Source: Flavobacterium agri (lineage in GTDB: Bacteria > Bacteroidota > Bacteroidia > Flavobacteriales > Flavobacteriaceae). From it: a stretch of DNA of 64,000 nucleotides. The stretch covers positions 173,805 to 237,804 of the forward strand of contig NZ_JACBJI010000007.1 in NCBI RefSeq assembly GCF_013401995.1, given 5' to 3'. The notes below the pieces were generated by a model. That model saw nothing but the letters and a program-made list of their open reading frames with translations. It was not told where the DNA came from and searched no databases. Positions 7,988-17,132 of the stretch are shown here, piece by piece (positions within the stretch are counted from its first letter, which is position 1; every line of letters starts with the position of its first letter). The position numbers and the translations under genes are program-made.

Positions 7988-10210
7988 ATGAAATTACGCT
8001 TGATTTTGGGCGCTTTCGCCATAGCGGCAGGACTTCATGCCCAACAGACACCGCCTCAGTCTTCATACGATTCGCGTGCTGCTTTCGGACCGGGATTCTA
8101 CAACGTGAACGGAAACGAATTCCGCAGCGCAAGCGGTCAACCGGGACCAAAGTATTGGCAGAACCGGGCCGATTACAAACTTTCGGCTACATTGAACGAT
8201 CAATCCGGCGAAATCACGGGCTCCGAAACCTTGACCTATACGAACAACAGTCCCGATGCGTTGGCTTTCTTGTGGATGCACGTCGACCAGAACCTGTTTG
8301 CGAAAGATTCGCGCGGAAACGCCGTAATTCCGCCAACGGGAAGCCGCAACGGTGCGAGAGGACAGGTTTTTGAAGGCGGACACAAGATCAAGTCGGTGAA
8401 ATTGGTAACCGAAGACAAATCGGGCAAATCTGAAAAAGACGTGAAATTCACTATTACCGATACGCGTATGCAGGTCGTGCTTCCGTCGAATCTCAAACCC
8501 GGAAGTAAAATTACGCTCAAGATCGACTTTTCGTTCGTGTCTCCGGTTTACGGATCGGACCGCATGGGAATCCAGGAAACCAAAAACGGCAAGATTTTCG
8601 AAGTCGCCCAATGGTTCCCGAGAATGTGCGTTTACGATGACGTACGCGGCTGGAACACCACGCCTTATCTCGGAGCTGGAGAATTTTATCTGGAATACGG
8701 CGATTTCGACGTGAACATTACCGCTCCGGCGAAACACATCGTCGTTTGTTCGGGCGAATTGCTCAATGCGAACGAAGTCTACACGGCCGATCAGGTCAAG
8801 CGCTGGAACCAAGCCAAAACAAGCGACAAGACGGTTTCGATCCGTTCGGCTGCCGAGGTGACTTCGGCTAATTCGCGTCCTTCGGGCAAAACCAACCTGA
8901 CCTGGCATTATGCTATCAAGAACGCTCGCGATGTGGCTTGGGCTTCATCGGCTTCTTTTATAATCGATGCGGCACGGATCAATTTGCCTAGCGGAAAGAA
9001 ATCACTGGCCATTTCGGCTTATCCCGAAGAGAGCGACGGACAGAAAGCGTGGGCGCGTTCTACCGAATACGTGAAAGCTTGTATCGAACATTATTCGCAA
9101 AAGTGGTTTGAGTTCCCATATCCGGCGGCAACAAACGTAGCTGGAGTAGTAGGCGGGATGGAGTATCCGGGTATCGTTTTTTGCGAATATACGGCAAAGG
9201 AAGACGGGCTTTGGGGCGTGACCGATCATGAATTCGGGCATACGTGGTTCCCGATGATCGTCGGTTCGAACGAACGCTGGTTCGGTTGGATGGACGAAGG
9301 CTTCAACACGTTCATCAACGGATTGAGTACGGCCGCGTTCAACAACGGCGAATACAAGCGTCCCGACACTCCGGTTTCCCAATTGGCGCTTACGACCCAA
9401 ACCATGGAGCCGATCATGACCGCTCCCGACAACATGAAGGAATCGAGCATAGGTTTTATCCTGTACTTCAAACCTGCCGCCGGACTCAAGATGTTGCGCG
9501 ACGAGATTTTGGGGCCGGAACGTTTCGATTACGCATTCCGCACTTATGTGGAAAGATGGGCGTTCAAACATCCGCAGCCCGAAGATTTCTTCCACACGAT
9601 GGAAAACGTCGCTGGCGAGGATTTGAGCTGGTTCTGGAGAGGTTGGTACCTCAACAAATGGCAGATGGATCAATCGGTTTCTAAAGTGATGTACGTGAAA
9701 AACGACCCGGCCAAGGGTGCTTTCATCACGATCGATAATTTGGGTCAGATGCCGGCTCCGGTCGTTATGGACATCAAATATAAATCGGGAAGCACCGAGC
9801 GATTGAAATTGCCCGTTGAGGTTTGGGAGCGCAATACCTCTTGGACCTTCAAACAAAAATCGACTTCCGAAATCGAGACCATCACGTTGAATCCTGCGGG
9901 AACTTTGCCCGACATCAATGCCGAAAACAACGTTTGGACGGCCGGAAAAAGCCTGCTCGAGAAAGATTTGGACGTGTCGGGTTATGTAGGTGCGTTCGCC
10001 AACAAGCAAGTACCGATCAAACTGGTTTTCATCGAAAAAGAAGACGGATTGTACTTAAGCGTACAAGGTCAGGAATACCGACTGCAATACAAAGGCAACA
10101 ATACATTCGCCGGCGCGGACGGGCCAGGTCCCGATCTTACGTTCGATGAAGCCAAAAAAACCGTCATCCTTACCGAGGGCGGACAAAAAATACCGTTTAC
10201 AAGAGAATAA
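7988..10210 (+). CDS. secreted M1 family metallopeptidase
   Basis: Zinc aminopeptidase-type protein of 740 residues, exported by a signal peptide ([19 protein letters not shown]). The substrate-side motif reads GGMEYPG (Gly390, Met391, Glu392; GxMEN variant). Zinc ligands are His414 and His418 in DHEFGHTW with Glu415 as the catalytic base, and the third ligand Glu437 in WMDEGFN, with exactly the canonical 18-residue gap. The C-terminal third is beta-rich. Unlike the second M1-like gene in this window (44651-47536), the active site is intact and there is no barrel. Flanked by terminators on both sides, so it is probably a single-gene unit. Confidence 0.94.
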   Translation: MKLRLILGAFAIAAGLHAQQTPPQSSYDSRAAFGPGFYNVNGNEFRSASGQPGPKYWQNRADYKLSATLNDQSGEITGSETLTYTNNSPDALAFLWMHVDQNLFAKDSRGNAVIPPTGSRNGARGQVFEGGHKIKSVKLVTEDKSGKSEKDVKFTITDTRMQVVLPSNLKPGSKITLKIDFSFVSPVYGSDRMGIQETKNGKIFEVAQWFPRMCVYDDVRGWNTTPYLGAGEFYLEYGDFDVNITAPAKHIVVCSGELLNANEVYTADQVKRWNQAKTSDKTVSIRSAAEVTSANSRPSGKTNLTWHYAIKNARDVAWASSASFIIDAARINLPSGKKSLAISAYPEESDGQKAWARSTEYVKACIEHYSQKWFEFPYPAATNVAGVVGGMEYPGIVFCEYTAKEDGLWGVTDHEFGHTWFPMIVGSNERWFGWMDEGFNTFINGLSTAAFNNGEYKRPDTPVSQLALTTQTMEPIMTAPDNMKESSIGFILYFKPAAGLKMLRDEILGPERFDYAFRTYVERWAFKHPQPEDFFHTMENVAGEDLSWFWRGWYLNKWQMDQSVSKVMYVKNDPAKGAFITIDNLGQMPAPVVMDIKYKSGSTERLKLPVEVWERNTSWTFKQKSTSEIETITLNPAGTLPDINAENNVWTAGKSLLEKDLDVSGYVGAFANKQVPIKLVFIEKEDGLYLSVQGQEYRLQYKGNNTFAGADGPGPDLTFDEAKKTVILTEGGQKIPFTRE

Positions 10211-10221
10211 TTGAATAGTGC

Positions 10222-10253
10222 AAAAAAGCCGTTCGATTCGGGCGGCTTTTTTT
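10222..10253 (+). terminator. intrinsic terminator after the M1 peptidase
   Basis: A run of A, stem GCCGTTCG/CGGGCGGC (8 bp with two G-T pairs), 3-nt loop, then T7. The A-run on the other side makes it usable for the convergent GNAT gene too. Confidence 0.85.
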
Positions 10254-10266
10254 ATTTCAATCGGAT

Positions 10267-10830
10267 TTATTTGACAGAATCCGAAGTGTTCAATATCGAA
10301 TAATAAACCGCATCGAGAAACTTGCCTTCGTAAAACTCGCTTTCGCGGAAATGCGCTTCCTTGACGAAACCGTTCTTTTGTAATACGCGCTCCGAACCGA
10401 TGTTGTCCGGGTCGATCACGGCCTCAATGGAATGCAATCCCATATCTGAAAAGCCATAAGCGACGAGTCGTCTTAGCGCTTCACTGACAAAGCCTTTTCC
10501 ATTATGTGTCGGATGGATCATATAGCCGATTTCTGAACGATAATGCTCGAATTTTGTACGATAGAAGCCCATGATGCCAATCAACGTGTCGTCTCCTTTC
10601 ATCGTCACGGCCCAATTGATGCCTTCGTTTTTATCAATCGCTTTGTTGATTATGGCGATGTGATTGAGCGCGTCCTCGTGGTTTTTGGCCAACGGTCGCG
10701 GGATGTATTTCATCGTTTCGGGATCCGAACGCAATTCGAATACTTCTTTTACGTCTGAATCGCGCAAGCGGCGCAGGATAAGCCTTTCGGTCTCTAAAAT
10801 CGGGAAATCGGAAAAATCGTATGTCAGCAT
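10267..10830 (-). CDS. GNAT family N-acetyltransferase (RimJ/RimL type)
   Basis: A 187-residue cytosolic acetyltransferase. The N-terminus FPILETERLILRRLRDSDVKEVFELRSDPE is typical of the RimJ/RimL subfamily, and the acetyl-CoA segment is EIGYMIHPTHNGKGFVSEALRRLVAYGF, with a degenerate Q/R-x-x-G-x-G/A loop, followed by ERVLQKNGF. The substrate is unknown; relatives acetylate ribosomal-protein N-termini or small molecules. It starts 5 bp from the end of the alpha/beta hydrolase gene on the same strand, suggesting cotranscription. Confidence 0.9.
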   Translation of the reverse strand: MLTYDFSDFPILETERLILRRLRDSDVKEVFELRSDPETMKYIPRPLAKNHEDALNHIAIINKAIDKNEGINWAVTMKGDDTLIGIMGFYRTKFEHYRSEIGYMIHPTHNGKGFVSEALRRLVAYGFSDMGLHSIEAVIDPDNIGSERVLQKNGFVKEAHFRESEFYEGKFLDAVYYSILNTSDSVK

Positions 10831-10834
10831 GCCG

Positions 10835-11809
10835 CTAATTTAGGAATTTCATGACTTCCTTGTTCACGAGTTCGCTTTGGTCGGTATTCATGAAATGACC
10901 CGAGTCGGGAATTTTTACGATAGTGATGTTCGGTACGTGTTCCTTGGCTTTTTCGCACGCACTGTCTCCGTTCATACAGTCGTTGTCGCCCGAAAGGAAT
11001 AGAGTAGGAACCGTTATTTTTTCGAGTTCATCCTTCGAAAAAGGCATCATCTTGGTCACTTGCGGACGGCTGTCCCCGAATTTGCTTGCGATATAGAATT
11101 GGTTTTGGAAATACGGATGCACTTTTTCAGGATGGGTCGCGAATGCCTTCATCGTTTTTGCCAAACTTTTGCGAGACGGGAACATCTTGAACCACATGGC
11201 CGGGAAAATCTTATAGTCGACCATGCCGAAAACCTGGGCCGGACTCATCAACACGAGCTTTCTGATGCGGTTTTCGGGTTGTATGGCAAGCCAGGCCGCA
11301 ATCCATCCGCCTCGCGAAGTGCCAAGCAAGTCGACCGATTTGAGTTTGAGCTGATCAAAAACATCGCTATAGAACAACACCACTTCCTGATTGTTGAGTG
11401 GATCGGTCTTAAGTACCGATTTTCCCGCATCCATAATATAATCTACGGCATACACGCGATGGGTTTTGCTGAATGCTTTGATGTTCGGATACCACATCGT
11501 AGAACTCGCATCCATACCGTGAAGCAATACGAGCGGTTGCCCGTTTTTGGGTCCGCTTACGATGATGTGTGCGGGTCCGAAACGCGTCTGCACGTCGATT
11601 TCCTCATATTTTACAGGGAAAAGCGACAACGTTTTGTTGTATGCCTTGAAATACCGGGCTTTTTGTTTCTTGGATTTGAAAAGATATTCGGGAAGGAAAT
11701 CGGGTCGTTTTTTCTGATGCGGAAGCACGATCGACGAGCATCCCGAAAGCACGATCGTCAGCGAAAGCAAAAAAACAAATTTTCGAAAAATAGGGAAGGG
11801 CTTGCCCAT
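10835..11809 (-). CDS. alpha/beta hydrolase, lipoprotein
   Basis: A 324-residue envelope-anchored hydrolase. The signal peptide ends in the lipobox LSGC (Cys24). The fold is given by PLVLLHGMDASSTMW (oxyanion region), the nucleophile elbow GTSRGG with Ser165, the acid Asp277 in SGDNDC and His305 in DSGHFMNT, so the catalytic triad is complete. Esterase or lipase activity is likely; the substrate cannot be told. It is the first gene of a probable two-gene unit with the GNAT gene. The nearby aldose-epimerase gene is on the same strand but 42 bp away. Confidence 0.9.
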   Translation of the reverse strand: MGKPFPIFRKFVFLLSLTIVLSGCSSIVLPHQKKRPDFLPEYLFKSKKQKARYFKAYNKTLSLFPVKYEEIDVQTRFGPAHIIVSGPKNGQPLVLLHGMDASSTMWYPNIKAFSKTHRVYAVDYIMDAGKSVLKTDPLNNQEVVLFYSDVFDQLKLKSVDLLGTSRGGWIAAWLAIQPENRIRKLVLMSPAQVFGMVDYKIFPAMWFKMFPSRKSLAKTMKAFATHPEKVHPYFQNQFYIASKFGDSRPQVTKMMPFSKDELEKITVPTLFLSGDNDCMNGDSACEKAKEHVPNITIVKIPDSGHFMNTDQSELVNKEVMKFLN

Positions 11810-11851
11810 TGAGTGTGGTGTTTACTCAAATATACGCAATGCCAAAAGGCG

Positions 11852-12703
11852 TTAAAATACCTCGATGGTGAAATTCGTGTTAAAAACGGCCTCTGAATCC
11901 AGTATCATGATGCTTTCCTTTTCGAAGATATTGCCCGATGCATCGGTTTTGTCCGAATAACCGAACCATGGCTCGATGCACAGGAAAGGCGCGTCGGGTT
12001 TGGTCCACAACCCCAAATGCGGGAAATCGTCATAGCCAACGGTCACGATTTTTTTGTTGTCCTTTACGATCGAAAGGCTTTTGGAAGATACATTTTTGAT
12101 GATAAGCGCATCGTTTTCGAACAAATCATAATCGAGCCGAAGTTTGCCGTTTTCGAGCGGTATGGTTTCGATTTTGTCCGAAAGCAAGTCGTTTTCAAGC
12201 AGGAATGCGCGCAACGGATTGGATTTCTCGAATTCAAGCGCGTAATCCCCGAATTTCCCCGGAAGCGCGAATGCCGGATGTGCACCCAACGAGAACGGCA
12301 TTTTCTCGTGTCCTTCATTGATGACGCTGTAACCGATAAGCAAGGTGTTGTTCAACAAACGGTAATTGATCTGCAGCCAGAACCGGAACGGGTATTTGGC
12401 CAGTGTCTCTTCTGAAAACTGAAGCGAGAAAACAGCTTGGTTGTCTGAATGATGCGTCAACGAGAATTCCATATCGCGTGCAAAACCGTGTCTTGGCAAA
12501 TGGTATTCGGTGCCTTTATAGGTAAAACTGTTCTTTTTGAGCGTGCCCACGACCGGAAAAAGCACGGGCGAATGCTTGCCCCAATATTCGGGATCGCCGT
12601 TCCAAATATATTCTTTTCCGCTAGGTGAACGGAAGGAAACCAGCTCGGCTCCGTGATAATTTATCGTGGCTGAGAATCCGTTATGTGATAATGTCTTTTT
12701 CAA
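11852..12703 (-). CDS. aldose 1-epimerase family protein
   Basis: Galactose-mutarotase-fold protein (283 residues), probably acting on the anomeric carbon of a sugar or sugar phosphate; no signal peptide. Family features are YIWNGDPEYWGKHSPVLFPVVG near the N-terminus, YHLPRHGFARD (catalytic His region), PFSLGAHPAF in the middle and PFLCIEPWFGYSD near the end. It belongs to the YeaD/LacX-like branch rather than classical GalM. The true substrate is unknown. Its start region faces the divergent 93-residue gene at 12801. Confidence 0.9.
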   Translation of the reverse strand: MKKTLSHNGFSATINYHGAELVSFRSPSGKEYIWNGDPEYWGKHSPVLFPVVGTLKKNSFTYKGTEYHLPRHGFARDMEFSLTHHSDNQAVFSLQFSEETLAKYPFRFWLQINYRLLNNTLLIGYSVINEGHEKMPFSLGAHPAFALPGKFGDYALEFEKSNPLRAFLLENDLLSDKIETIPLENGKLRLDYDLFENDALIIKNVSSKSLSIVKDNKKIVTVGYDDFPHLGLWTKPDAPFLCIEPWFGYSDKTDASGNIFEKESIMILDSEAVFNTNFTIEVF

Positions 12704-12731
12704 AACAAAAATAACTTTTTTAACAATTTCT

Positions 12732-12761
12732 TTGGATACTAAATATATTTTTCTATTTTTA
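12732..12761 (+). promoter_or_regulatory. probable promoter of the 93-residue gene
   Basis: TTG (12732-12734), 19-nt spacer, TATTTTTA (12754-12761), which matches the flavobacterial consensus except for A instead of G at the last -7 position; 39 nt upstream of the ATG. Confidence 0.5.
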
Positions 12762-12800
12762 CCCTTACCCTTGAAAATCTACTAACCAAACTTAACAGAT

Positions 12801-13082
12801 ATGATTCCATTATTTGAGACCATCGAGAAGGAGTCGATTTCAGAGCTACGGTTCCCATTGACAGACGTGTTGACCGATAAGGACGCCAAAAAACTTCGCG
12901 ATTCAGAATTGCAAAGGGCGCTGCTTTTGGGCAATATCGAACACTCTAAAATCAGAATCTATTTTGAGGACATCGATTCCAAAAAAATGGTCGAGACCAC
13001 GGTTTGGGGCCTGACCGACAATCGCGTCATCCTCAAGAAAGGCATCGGTATCCCGATTAACCGCATTTATAAATCATTTTAA
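12801..13082 (+). CDS. conserved small hypothetical protein
   Basis: A 93-residue soluble protein that I do not recognise beyond similarity in style to small conserved Bacteroidetes proteins. It is charged, without signal peptide or membrane segment, and ends in a beta-rich half (RIYFEDIDSKKMVETTVWG, NRVILKKGIGIPINRIYKSF). The C-terminal part resembles a small strand-rich RNA- or ligand-binding fold, but this is only an impression. It has its own promoter-like sequence and a strong terminator, so it is an independent transcription unit. Confidence 0.8.
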   Translation: MIPLFETIEKESISELRFPLTDVLTDKDAKKLRDSELQRALLLGNIEHSKIRIYFEDIDSKKMVETTVWGLTDNRVILKKGIGIPINRIYKSF

Positions 13083-13109
13083 AAAATCCGCCTCTAGAGG
13101 CGGATTTTT
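13082..13109. terminator. bidirectional terminator
   Basis: Perfectly symmetrical AAAAATCCGCCTC/GAGGCGGATTTTT hairpin between two convergent genes; T-runs on both strands. Confidence 0.92.
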
Positions 13110-13114
13110 ATTTA

Positions 13115-13591
13115 CTATTCCATTGTGAAATTGATCGGATAATTGAACAGGCATCTTACAGGTTTGCCGTCTTTGATGGCCGGTTTCCAGGTTTCCTTGA
13201 ATTGGGAAAGCACCTTTACCGATTCGGTCTTCATCGCTTCAAGTTGCGCCATTTCGTATTTCTTTTCCTCTTCGGTCAATTTCTTGCTTTTGGCCTCGTC
13301 TATGTCTTTGGCACTCATGTAAATGAACTTGACGTCGGAAACCGTTCCGTCCGTCTCTATGGTCAATCCTACGAAAATCTTTACTTTTTTATTGTGGACA
13401 TCGGGCATTTTGAGGTTTTGGCTCGTAAACAAGGCCAGCGTGTACATGCCGTTCTTGATTTCGGGTTTGACATCGACTTCCGGAGTCCGATAAATTCGCG
13501 AAACATCTCGCGCGAACGCCATTCCCGTACTGGCATTGGTCTGGGATCGAACCGTGCCACACAAGAGCATTAGGATTAAAACAATTCTCAT
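13115..13591 (-). CDS. secreted TonB C-terminal-domain protein
   Basis: A 158-residue exported protein (signal MRIVLILMLLCGTVRSQ). The mature part fits a TonB C-terminal domain: VKIFVGLTIETDGTVSDVKFIY at about residues 70-91, then ESVKVLSQFKETWKPAIKDGKPVRCLFNYPINF near the end (the W-x-P-G-x-x-x-G-x-x-V pattern). It has no transmembrane anchor or proline-rich spacer, so it cannot be a classical energy transducer; a periplasmic role is likely but unknown. Residues 95-110 form a Lys/Glu-rich insertion. It has the terminator at 13082 downstream. Confidence 0.82.
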   Translation of the reverse strand: MRIVLILMLLCGTVRSQTNASTGMAFARDVSRIYRTPEVDVKPEIKNGMYTLALFTSQNLKMPDVHNKKVKIFVGLTIETDGTVSDVKFIYMSAKDIDEAKSKKLTEEEKKYEMAQLEAMKTESVKVLSQFKETWKPAIKDGKPVRCLFNYPINFTME

Positions 13592-13796
13592 TTAGGTTAA
13601 GGTTTTTGGTATTTGTAACTGCAATATAAGTGAAATCACCCACATGTAGGAAAACCTTACATTAAATAGTTTTTAAGATTTCGGAATCCCGAAAAAACCG
13701 ATTCCATAAATCGAAAATTGTTAAAATCGCATACATTTTTTGCCGAATCCGAATCAAAAAATCCATGAACTGCCACAATATTTATTCATTTTTGAA

Positions 13797-14339
13797 TCAA
13801 GCGCCAACGTGAGCGCCTTCTTTGATTTCTTCAATCATTTTTCGATTGAAAGCAGGTAAATCCTCGGGCGTACGGCTTGTCACCAACCCGTTGTCGACCA
13901 CGACTTCCTGATCGCTCCAGATCGCTCCGGCATTGATGAGGTCTTTCGAAATGGCTTTTACCGATGTCATTTCGCGTCCTTTCACCAAATCGGCATTGAT
14001 TAACGTTTGCGGACCGTGGCATATCGCGGCTACCGGTTTTTTCTCGTTGAAAAAGCCCTGTACGAAATTGAGTACGCCTTCTTTTGTGCGCAATTTGTCC
14101 GGATTCAATACGCCTCCGGGCAATACCAACGCATCGTAATCGCCAGAGTTGATTTCCTCGAGCGTGTAATCGACTTTGTATTCGCTTCCCCAATCGCCAT
14201 CGGCCCAAGCCTTGATCGTGCCTTTTTCGAGACTGACGATATCGGCTTGCCATCCTTCGTTTTCCAATGCTTGCTTGGGCGATTTCAATTCGCTTTCCTC
14301 GAATCCGTGTGTGGCCAAAATGGCGATGCGCTTTTTCAT
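13797..14339 (-). CDS. DJ-1/PfpI family protein
   Basis: Type 1 glutamine-amidotransferase-like protein of 180 residues, YhbO/PfpI branch; cytosolic. Visible are KKRIAILATHGFEESE with the acidic residue that activates the nucleophile, the VDYTLEEINSGDYDALVLPGG block, and the nucleophilic Cys in PVAAICHGPQTLI. Members are stress proteins proposed to act as glyoxalases/deglycases or peptidases, and the assignment between these is debated. A long AT-rich gap of 205 bp (13592-13796) lies downstream, in which I see no gene. Confidence 0.9.
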   Translation of the reverse strand: MKKRIAILATHGFEESELKSPKQALENEGWQADIVSLEKGTIKAWADGDWGSEYKVDYTLEEINSGDYDALVLPGGVLNPDKLRTKEGVLNFVQGFFNEKKPVAAICHGPQTLINADLVKGREMTSVKAISKDLINAGAIWSDQEVVVDNGLVTSRTPEDLPAFNRKMIEEIKEGAHVGA

Positions 14340-14510
14340 GGTCGTGTCGTTTTATGTTGTCGCTTAAAGGTAGTCACGGGAATTCGGAAGAGTTGCTAAC
14401 GGATTGGTAAAGTTGTGTTAAGTATGAAGCCGTCGGATGCAACCATTTCTACCGTCGGGTCGTCTATCACAAAAAGAGATTTTCTACTTTTACGCCAACA
14501 AACGAACACC

Positions 14511-15689
14511 ATGAAAAAAATTACGCTTTTGCTCGCTTTCCTTGCGCTGTATTCCTGTGCCGTGAAGCAAACCAAGGAAATGCTTTCCTCTGGCGATTAC
14601 GACAGTGCGATCGACAATGCCGTCTACGGATTACGCAACAACAAAGACAAAAAAGGCAATCAGGATTACATTTACATCCTAGAGGAAGCGTTCGCCAAAG
14701 CCAAAGAGCGTGATCTTCGCGATATCGACCTGATGATGAAGGACGCGAGCCCGCGCAATCTCGAAGCGATTTTTAATACGTATGTGCAGCTTAACAACAG
14801 GCAGGAGAAAATCCGTCCGCTGTTGCCGCTCAAAAAACTGGCGCAGAATGAAGAAGCCAAATTCGAATTCGGCGACTACAAAGACCAGATCGTGAGCAGC
14901 AAGAACGCGTTGTCGAAATACCTGTACGACAATACCAAAGCGTTGCTCGCGACCAAAGACAAGATGAGTTACCGCCGCGCATACGACGATCTCAACTACC
15001 TGAACCAGATTTCCCCGAATTTCAAAGACGTTCCCGATTTGATTAAAGTAGCCAAGGAAAAAGGGTCGGATTACGTAAACGTTTATACGAAAAACGAAAC
15101 CAACGTCGTCATTCCGAAAAGGCTTGAAAGCGATTTGCTCGATTTCAGCACCTACGGACTCAATGATCAATGGACCGTTTATCACAGCAATAAGCAACCG
15201 AATTTCAAATACGACTTCGGCGTCATCGTGAATTTCCGTCAGATAAATGTTTCTCCGGAACAAATCCGTGAGCGTGAATTCGTCAAGGAAAAGGAAATCA
15301 AAGTAGGACGCCGCAAGAAAATGCGAGGACGTTATCCTGTTCTCGACAGCCTCGGAAAGCCCGTTTATGAAGATGTATATAAGATAGTGCGCTGCAAGGT
15401 TAGGGAATTCACCCAGTTCAAGTCGGCACAGGTGGCGGCAAAAGTAGATTACATCGATTTTGGCAACAACCAGCTTTTACAGACATTCCCGCTTGCGAGC
15501 GAATTCGTTTTCCAGAATGTCTACGCTACATATAAAGGCGACAAACGCGCCGTAGGAAACGATTATTTGCCGTTGTTCAACCAGCGTCCGTTGCCGTTTC
15601 CGAGCAATGAGCAGATGGTTTTCGATACGGGCGAAGATTTGAAGGCGAAGTTGAAGAATGTGATCACACGCAACAAAATACGGTCTTAA
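14511..15689 (+). CDS. large hypothetical lipoprotein
   Basis: A 392-residue envelope lipoprotein: MKKITLLLAFLALYSC with Cys16 as the lipidation site. The open frame extends 96 nt upstream, but the lipoprotein signal fixes the start at 14511. Residues about 20-100 have a helical, TPR-like character (MLSSGDYDSAIDNAVYGLRNN, YIYILEEAFAKAKERD), and the C-terminal half is beta-rich and basic. I do not recognise a named domain; tetratricopeptide-type scaffolding in the envelope is a guess. Just upstream TACTTTTA resembles a -7 element. It converges on the methyltransferase gene with a 3-bp gap. Confidence 0.85.
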   Translation: MKKITLLLAFLALYSCAVKQTKEMLSSGDYDSAIDNAVYGLRNNKDKKGNQDYIYILEEAFAKAKERDLRDIDLMMKDASPRNLEAIFNTYVQLNNRQEKIRPLLPLKKLAQNEEAKFEFGDYKDQIVSSKNALSKYLYDNTKALLATKDKMSYRRAYDDLNYLNQISPNFKDVPDLIKVAKEKGSDYVNVYTKNETNVVIPKRLESDLLDFSTYGLNDQWTVYHSNKQPNFKYDFGVIVNFRQINVSPEQIREREFVKEKEIKVGRRKKMRGRYPVLDSLGKPVYEDVYKIVRCKVREFTQFKSAQVAAKVDYIDFGNNQLLQTFPLASEFVFQNVYATYKGDKRAVGNDYLPLFNQRPLPFPSNEQMVFDTGEDLKAKLKNVITRNKIRS

Positions 15690-15692
15690 TCG

Positions 15693-16508
15693 TCAGAATC
15701 CTTTCCAATAATCGACGAATCCTTTTTTGTAAATGGCGTATTCAGCCTGGAATTCCTTGTTGATTTTCATGACCGTTTCGACCAGATTTACATTTTCTTT
15801 TTTAAAGAGCACCCAACATTTCGCTTTCGGTACATAGACGGAAGAGACGTATCCCCATTGCTGTATAAGCATCTCCATGCTGGCATTGGTATGGAACGCA
15901 CAATGTACCGGAGGTTCAAGATAGAACCAATCGGGATTGGCCGGGATGTTTTCGCAAATCACGGTGTGGATGATCATGCAACCGTCATCGGCTACCAAAT
16001 CGTTGATGGAATCGAACATATCGCGCGTAGTCAAATGCTCAAACAAAGCGCTGTTCAACACGGTTTTGTAAGTCTTCAGATTTTCTCGCGGCACATAAAA
16101 ATCCTGCTGTCCATCATGTACATAAGCGTCGTAAACGGGTAATCTGATGCCGAAATATTTTTTGAGCACTTTGCTTAAAGAGCCGTAACCGCCCGCAAAA
16201 TCCAATATTGAATCCGTATCAATAATGCCGTTTTCGGCAAAGACCTTGAGCATCACAGCCTGTTCCAGATAAGGAGGCTGGTTGATTTCCGTTTCGGAAT
16301 TTTCTAGATAATGATGGAAGTCGTTGTTGAGCTTTTCCCAAACCGAAGTGTCCATATCGGCATGGGTTTGCGAAATCGTGAACCCGCATTTAGGGCATTT
16401 GCGATAGTCTATTTTGCCGATGTCACGCATCATGCGATCGAAAGGCGGTTTGTCATACACTTTAGAGAAATGATGTTCGGTGTCGGAAGAGCAGATCAGG
16501 CATTTCAT
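15693..16508 (-). CDS. class I SAM-dependent methyltransferase with N-terminal zinc ribbon
   Basis: A 271-residue cytosolic protein. Two Cys pairs (CLICSS at 3-6 and CPKCGF near 38) form a probable zinc ribbon, followed by a methyltransferase core with the SAM motif SILDFAGGYGSLSKVLK and a C-terminal catalytic segment MIIHTVICENIPANPDWFYLEPPVH. This layout recalls the C-methyltransferase-like proteins of sugar biosynthesis and other small-molecule methylases, but no sugar cluster is nearby. The substrate is unknown. No neighbour on the same strand is close enough to suggest an operon partner except ytxJ, 80 bp upstream. Confidence 0.83.
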   Translation of the reverse strand: MKCLICSSDTEHHFSKVYDKPPFDRMMRDIGKIDYRKCPKCGFTISQTHADMDTSVWEKLNNDFHHYLENSETEINQPPYLEQAVMLKVFAENGIIDTDSILDFAGGYGSLSKVLKKYFGIRLPVYDAYVHDGQQDFYVPRENLKTYKTVLNSALFEHLTTRDMFDSINDLVADDGCMIIHTVICENIPANPDWFYLEPPVHCAFHTNASMEMLIQQWGYVSSVYVPKAKCWVLFKKENVNLVETVMKINKEFQAEYAIYKKGFVDYWKGF

Positions 16509-16588
16509 ATACGAAGCGGTTCAGTGGGTTGGCACCCGTTTGCGTTCCAAGTATACGAAATACTTTGATACTTTATGTTTTAGGAGGC

Positions 16589-16981
16589 TTAAAGTCTTTG
16601 CGCTACCTCGTCGGCTGAAATCCCACCATGCGATTCATAATAAACCGCCTTTCCGTTCTTTATAAGTAACAATTGAGGCGATTCGTGGTACACCCCGAAC
16701 TTTTCGGCTATCGCATTCGAGATTTCACGGTAGTTGAGAAGATCCAAAAAGTAAGGTTTGGCCCTGTCCTGATCGATTGCGTATTCGCTTTCGAATCCTT
16801 TGAGCGACATTCTCGAGATACCGCAACGCGTACTGTGCTTGAAAATGATTACAGGAATTTGGGAGGATTCCGAAGCGATGGCATCCAACTGTTTCAAATC
16901 TGTTAATTCATTCCAGTTCAAGGAATTTTGGTTCGTATCTTTATTGGAGGAATCTCCGAAAATGTTGTTGAAAAAGCCCAT
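16589..16981 (-). CDS. ytxJ: bacillithiol-system redox protein YtxJ
   Basis: A 130-residue thioredoxin-fold protein. The active-site region reads FKHSTRCGISRMSLKGFE, i.e. a monothiol TRCGIS motif, followed by DLLNYREISNAIAEKFGVYHESPQLLLIKNGKAVYYESHGGIS with the cis-proline. This is the YtxJ (BrxC-like) bacilliredoxin family, which reduces proteins mixed-disulfide-bonded to bacillithiol. If correct, the organism uses bacillithiol as a low-molecular-weight thiol; the biosynthesis genes (bshA-C) are not in this window. A first helix rich in Asn/Ser precedes the domain. Confidence 0.88.
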   Translation of the reverse strand: MGFFNNIFGDSSNKDTNQNSLNWNELTDLKQLDAIASESSQIPVIIFKHSTRCGISRMSLKGFESEYAIDQDRAKPYFLDLLNYREISNAIAEKFGVYHESPQLLLIKNGKAVYYESHGGISADEVAQRL

Positions 16982-17132
16982 TTTGTCTTGTTTTAGGTCA
17001 GAATGTCATCAAAATATCGACCGCATCTGAATTTTTGTCAGAAAAATTGTATCGGAACATAATTTGAGAATCGATGTCCGAAAATCAAAAATAACCAAAT
17101 AAGAACAACACAACTCCTAAGGAAAACAAAAT

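Noticed and set aside
13592..13796. Possible small RNA or riboswitch in an AT-rich gap
   Set aside because: I see no stable stem or conserved core, so nothing supports an RNA gene.
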